Shown here piece by piece: positions 4,894-7,786 of a DNA stretch of 7,786 bases. Each line of letters opens with the position of its first letter. The first letter of the stretch is position 1. The DNA lies in contig JACQFK010000647.1 of the NCBI GenBank assembly GCA_016200125.1, positions 1 to 7,786 on the forward strand, given 5' to 3'. Below the pieces are notes generated by a model. The model was given only the letters and a program-made list of their open reading frames with translations. It made no database searches and was not told the DNA's origin. The stretch is from Planctomycetota bacterium. Lineage in GTDB: Bacteria; Planctomycetota; MHYJ01; JACPRB01. The translations under genes were made by a program, and so were the position numbers.

Positions 4894-6078
4894 ATGAAGA
4901 CCCTGATCGCGGCTGTCGCTCTGCTCTCGCTCGCGACGGCGGCGGCGGCGCAGGACCAGCAGCTGGGCGCGCGCACCAAGGCGATGGGCGGCAGCTACAC
5001 GGCGTTCGAGGACGACCCTGTCTCGGTGTGGCTGAACCCCGCTGGCATCGCGACGCAGCCGGACCAGCTCTCGATCGCGTACCAGACCTACACGGCCTAT
5101 CCGAAGGGCCGCACCCGCGGGCCCGGCGACACCGTGAACTTCACCGTCAAGCCGGTGACGATCGCGGGCGACCCCGCCGTGCTCCCGTCCTACATCGGCT
5201 TCGTCTTCCAGGTGGGCGACGCCGCGTCGCCGCTGGCGATCGGCATCTGCTACGCCCAGCCCTATCTCCTCGACTACGCGATGGACCAGGTGAAGGACCC
5301 CAACCAGCCGACCTTCGTGCCCGAAGCGGAAGTCCAGCAGGTGTTCGGCCGCTTCCGCCTCTCGGCCGCGAAGGATTTCCGGATCCAGGAAGTGGGGACC
5401 CCGAATTTCTTCACGCACATCTCGGCCGGCCTCGGCGTGGACATCGGCTACGAGCGCTGGCACTTCTCGGGCCTAGGCGAGGACACGACCACCTCGAACG
5501 TCGGGCTCGGCTTCGGGCTGGGCACCCTGCTGGGCGTCTACGACGACTACGACTCCCTCAAGATCAACCTCGGCATCGCCTATACGAGCGCGATCCACTA
5601 CGACTTCCGCATCGACCCCACCGTGCTTCCGTCCTTCGACATGCCCCAGCAGCTGAACATCGGCTTCACTTTCTACCTGCTGTCGGGCACGCCCCTGCGC
5701 GTGACGGTCGACTTCCAGTGGATCGACTGGAGCGCGACGGCCCAGAAGCCCCAGTACAGCAACTTCCGGGGCTTCCAGGACGCGAAGAACTACTCGATGG
5801 GCGTGGAGTACCGGGTGAAGGCCACGGACAAGGTCTCCCTCTTCCCGCGGCTCGGCTACCGCCGCTTCGACGCCCCCTGGGCGAACAAGAACGATCTTCC
5901 CATGACGGGACCCTTCCGGCTGGTGCTGGACACGAAGTCCCAGGCCTTCAACCTGGCCACCTACGGGATCGGCGTGTCCTGGTCGACCGAAGCCGGCAAG
6001 GTGCGCTCCGTGGATTTCGCCGGCGACGCGGGCGGCGACGCGGTCAACTTCGCCCTCGGCCTGACGATGGAGTTCTAG
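4894..6078 (+). CDS. Predicted outer-membrane beta-barrel protein (FadL/PorV-like)
   Basis: 394 residues from the ATG at 4894, which has GGGAGG 6 bases upstream. A GTG at 4870 in the same frame would put 8 extra residues before the signal peptide and overlap the -10 box, so it is rejected. Residues 1-19 are a signal peptide (MKTLIAAVALL..., cleavage likely AAA|QDQQ). The mature start RTKAMGGSYTAFEDDPVSVW (27-46) followed by LNPAG is the conserved beginning of FadL/OmpP1-like and PorV-type barrels, where the AMGG..TA..DD....NPAG pattern forms the N-terminal region. The rest alternates polar and hydrophobic residues with Gly and aromatic residues in short strands, and the protein ends FALGLTMEF. 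The terminal Phe is the usual signal for BAM-dependent barrel insertion. It probably transports or binds a hydrophobic compound, or serves as a secretion-associated barrel; the ligand is unknown. It faces the PKD-repeat gene with 12 bases between stop codons. Confidence 0.8.
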   Translation: MKTLIAAVALLSLATAAAAQDQQLGARTKAMGGSYTAFEDDPVSVWLNPAGIATQPDQLSIAYQTYTAYPKGRTRGPGDTVNFTVKPVTIAGDPAVLPSYIGFVFQVGDAASPLAIGICYAQPYLLDYAMDQVKDPNQPTFVPEAEVQQVFGRFRLSAAKDFRIQEVGTPNFFTHISAGLGVDIGYERWHFSGLGEDTTTSNVGLGFGLGTLLGVYDDYDSLKINLGIAYTSAIHYDFRIDPTVLPSFDMPQQLNIGFTFYLLSGTPLRVTVDFQWIDWSATAQKPQYSNFRGFQDAKNYSMGVEYRVKATDKVSLFPRLGYRRFDAPWANKNDLPMTGPFRLVLDTKSQAFNLATYGIGVSWSTEAGKVRSVDFAGDAGGDAVNFALGLTMEF

Positions 6079-6093
6079 TCGCTCGCGCGACTA
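6076..6093. terminator. Palindrome containing both stop codons of the convergent gene pair
   Basis: TAGTCGC (6076-6082), loop TCGC, GCGACTA (6087-6093) gives a perfect 7-bp stem. The left arm starts with the TAG of the outer-membrane protein gene and the right arm is the reverse complement of the TAG of the PKD-repeat gene, so a stem can form in both transcripts. No U-run follows on either strand, so intrinsic termination is doubtful. It may instead protect 3' ends or slow converging polymerases. Confidence 0.35.
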
Positions 6094-7786
6094 TCGGCGC
6101 AGGCGCCGGCGCGACCAGGCCAGGAGTCCCACCAGCAGCAGCGCCTCGGGCCCCATCCCGCATCCGCCGCCTCCCCCCTTGGTGACGACCGTCGCGGTCG
6201 AGCCCGTCACGGTGACTTCGACGAGCGAAGGGCCGCTGGCGGCCTCGCCGTCGCTGACGTTGAGCTGGAACACGTAGGTTCCGGCGACGGGAGGAACGAA
6301 GGTCGGTTGCAGCGTCGATCCGTTGGTCAGCGTGACGGGCGGACCGCTCAACTGCGTCCAGAAGGCGGTCAGGCCGCCGACGGGACCCGGGCCCGGATCG
6401 ATCGTCAGGCCTCCGTCGAGCGTCACGGTCGTCCCCGCCGCCACGCCCGTCTGGTTGGTCCCGGCGTTCGCCTCGGGCGCGTTGTTGGTCGGCATGTCGA
6501 CGACGACGTCGAAGGTCGTGATGGACAGCACTCCCGTGAAGAAGTCGCCCGCCGTCACGCGGAAGGTGTAGAGGCCGGCCGCCGTGGGCGTGAAGGAGAT
6601 CGGGCCGAAGTCGGCGGGGAACGTGGGCCGGCCCGGGAAGTTGGAGTTCAGGACGACGGCCGGGCCTCCGACCTGCTCCCACCACCAGTCCGAGATGTTG
6701 CCCCCCGTGGTCACGTTCATGACGACCGTGGGCGTCGCGCCCGCATCGATATGGCCGTTCGCCTTGGTCGCGGTGACGAGGCTCGGGACGGCCGACGGAA
6801 CGACGTAGCCGGAGTTGGGGATGATCGGGAAGCGGACGACGGTCGGCTGGCTCCAGTTGGCTCCGTCCGTCACGAGGAGCTGGAACTCGTAGGTGCCCGC
6901 CTGGACGGCCGTGAAGGAGGGTCGCGCCGCGGAGAGGCTGGAGAGCAGGACCGAGGGTCCTTTCAGCTGAACCCAGGCGTAGCTCAGGGCGCCGCCTTCG
7001 GGATCGACGCTGCCCGTGGAGTCGAGCGTGACCAGTTCGCCCACGACCGGCGGGAGCACCGGAGAAAGCTTCGACGCGAAGGCCACCGGGGGGCGGTTCG
7101 CGGGGAAGGCGTTGACGGTCATCGTCGCCGGGGGGCTGGAGACCAGGGTGGAGCTGTCGGTCACCACCAGCTGGATCACGTAGGTTCCGGGGGACGTCGG
7201 GGTGAACGTGGCGGTGGCTCCGGCCGCCGCGAAGGGCGGAACCGTGGAATTCGAGCTCCAGGCATAGGTCAGCGCGTGGGTCGGGGGAACGGGGCTCGGC
7301 GGGATGGGGCTTGAAGACAGGCGGCCGTCCAGGGTGGCCGCGGTCCCCACGGGCACCGTCTGGTCCGGACCGGCGTGCGCCGTGGGCACGACGTTCGTGC
7401 CCGAGTGGACCCGGACCCGCAGGCGGCTCGTGTTCGTGTTGAGTGCGGGATCGCTCACCGTGAGGTCGTAGTCATAGACGCCCGCCACGGCAGGCGTGAA
7501 GTCGGTGCTTTGGAACGTCGGGTTGGACGGGGGCGCCGCCGGAGCGGGAGGGCTCCCCACCTGGGCCCAGTTGTAGTTCAGGAAGTCCCCGTTGATGTCC
7601 GACGAGAAGAATCCAAAGATGAAGGTCTGGGTCCCCGCGAGCTGCACCTGGTCGAACAGGGGTCTCGAGATGGGCGGGACGTTCAGGATGGTGATGTCGA
7701 CGCTGTCGATCGCGACCGCCAGCGTGTCGCTCACCGTCAGCTGGAATCGGTAGAGGCCGGCCGTGGTGGCGAGGAAGTGCGGCTGG
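6091..7786 (-). CDS. PKD/Ig-like repeat surface protein with Gly/Cys C-terminal sorting tail (5' end outside window)
   Basis: The minus-strand frame is open from 7785 to a TAG at 6093-6091: 564 residues, with the start beyond the right edge. The GTG at 7734 is an internal valine in a conserved strand (FQLTVSD), not a start. The visible part is a chain of about 90-100-residue beta-sandwich repeats: one partial (1-37), then about 38-130, 131-226, 228-320, 327-431 and 434-526. Most carry AGPDQTV-like openings, a central Y/W-W-x-Q strand, a L/P-x-F-T-P segment and an AGTYxFQLxVxD closing strand, as in PKD or related Ig-like domains. The tail has five Gly (537-541), C542, a short hydrophobic helix (544-557) and SRRRLRR. 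This resembles the Cys-containing C-terminal sorting signals typified by MYXO-CTERM. The protein is therefore probably exported and anchored at the cell surface, as an adhesin or structural protein; no catalytic domain is visible. Confidence 0.85.
   Translation of the reverse strand, partial: QPHFLATTAGLYRFQLTVSDTLAVAIDSVDITILNVPPISRPLFDQVQLAGTQTFIFGFFSSDINGDFLNYNWAQVGSPPAPAAPPSNPTFQSTDFTPAVAGVYDYDLTVSDPALNTNTSRLRVRVHSGTNVVPTAHAGPDQTVPVGTAATLDGRLSSSPIPPSPVPPTHALTYAWSSNSTVPPFAAAGATATFTPTSPGTYVIQLVVTDSSTLVSSPPATMTVNAFPANRPPVAFASKLSPVLPPVVGELVTLDSTGSVDPEGGALSYAWVQLKGPSVLLSSLSAARPSFTAVQAGTYEFQLLVTDGANWSQPTVVRFPIIPNSGYVVPSAVPSLVTATKANGHIDAGATPTVVMNVTTGGNISDWWWEQVGGPAVVLNSNFPGRPTFPADFGPISFTPTAAGLYTFRVTAGDFFTGVLSITTFDVVVDMPTNNAPEANAGTNQTGVAAGTTVTLDGGLTIDPGPGPVGGLTAFWTQLSGPPVTLTNGSTLQPTFVPPVAGTYVFQLNVSDGEAASGPSLVEVTVTGSTATVVTKGGGGGCGMGPEALLLVGLLAWSRRRLRR

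Noticed and set aside
6307..7314. A 335-residue plus-strand frame opposite the PKD-repeat gene
   Set aside because: The minus-strand frame shows regular repeats and a sorting tail; the plus-strand product is Arg/Gly-rich with no recognisable pattern.

Overview
This GC-rich window (well above 60% G+C by eye) comes from a bacterium with an outer membrane. It encodes a beta-barrel protein with a signal peptide and a C-terminal Phe, a receptor-type Ser/Thr kinase fused to WD40 repeats, the tail of a second kinase, and a PKD-type repeat protein with a Gly/Cys C-terminal sorting tail. Together these suggest an environmental lineage such as Planctomycetota, Myxococcota or Acidobacteriota. There is no rRNA or marker gene, so the phylum is an inference.

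Layout: (1) 1-147, + strand, the last 48 residues of a protein whose juxtamembrane region closely resembles that of the complete kinase downstream. (2) 185-1420, - strand, a D-amino-acid-oxidase-type FAD oxidoreductase, convergent with (1). (3) 1388-1594, a divergent control region. It holds a -10 box placed for a leaderless oxidoreductase mRNA, a good sigma70-type promoter facing right with a palindrome in its spacer, and a strong GC hairpin ending just before a Shine-Dalgarno site. (4) 1595-4821, + strand, a tight three-gene operon: a 75-residue protein that is about three quarters serine, a GT9/heptosyltransferase-like glycosyltransferase with a C-terminal cysteine cluster, and a membrane Ser/Thr kinase with a predicted extracytoplasmic seven-bladed WD40 propeller. 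(5) 4894-6078, + strand, a predicted outer-membrane beta-barrel protein with its own extended -10 promoter. (6) 6091-7786, - strand, the C-terminal 564 residues of a PKD/Ig-like repeat surface protein whose start lies beyond the right edge. It is convergent with (5), and a short palindrome contains both stop codons.

The most interesting part is the operon at 1595-4821. Its first gene is a stand-alone polyserine polypeptide, and the next two genes encode enzymes of families that act on Ser/Thr hydroxyls (some GT9-like enzymes O-glycosylate serine, and the kinase phosphorylates Ser/Thr). I propose, as inference, that the polyserine protein is the acceptor for the glycosyltransferase and that the kinase acts on it or senses its product. 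Nothing in the sequence alone proves this link.
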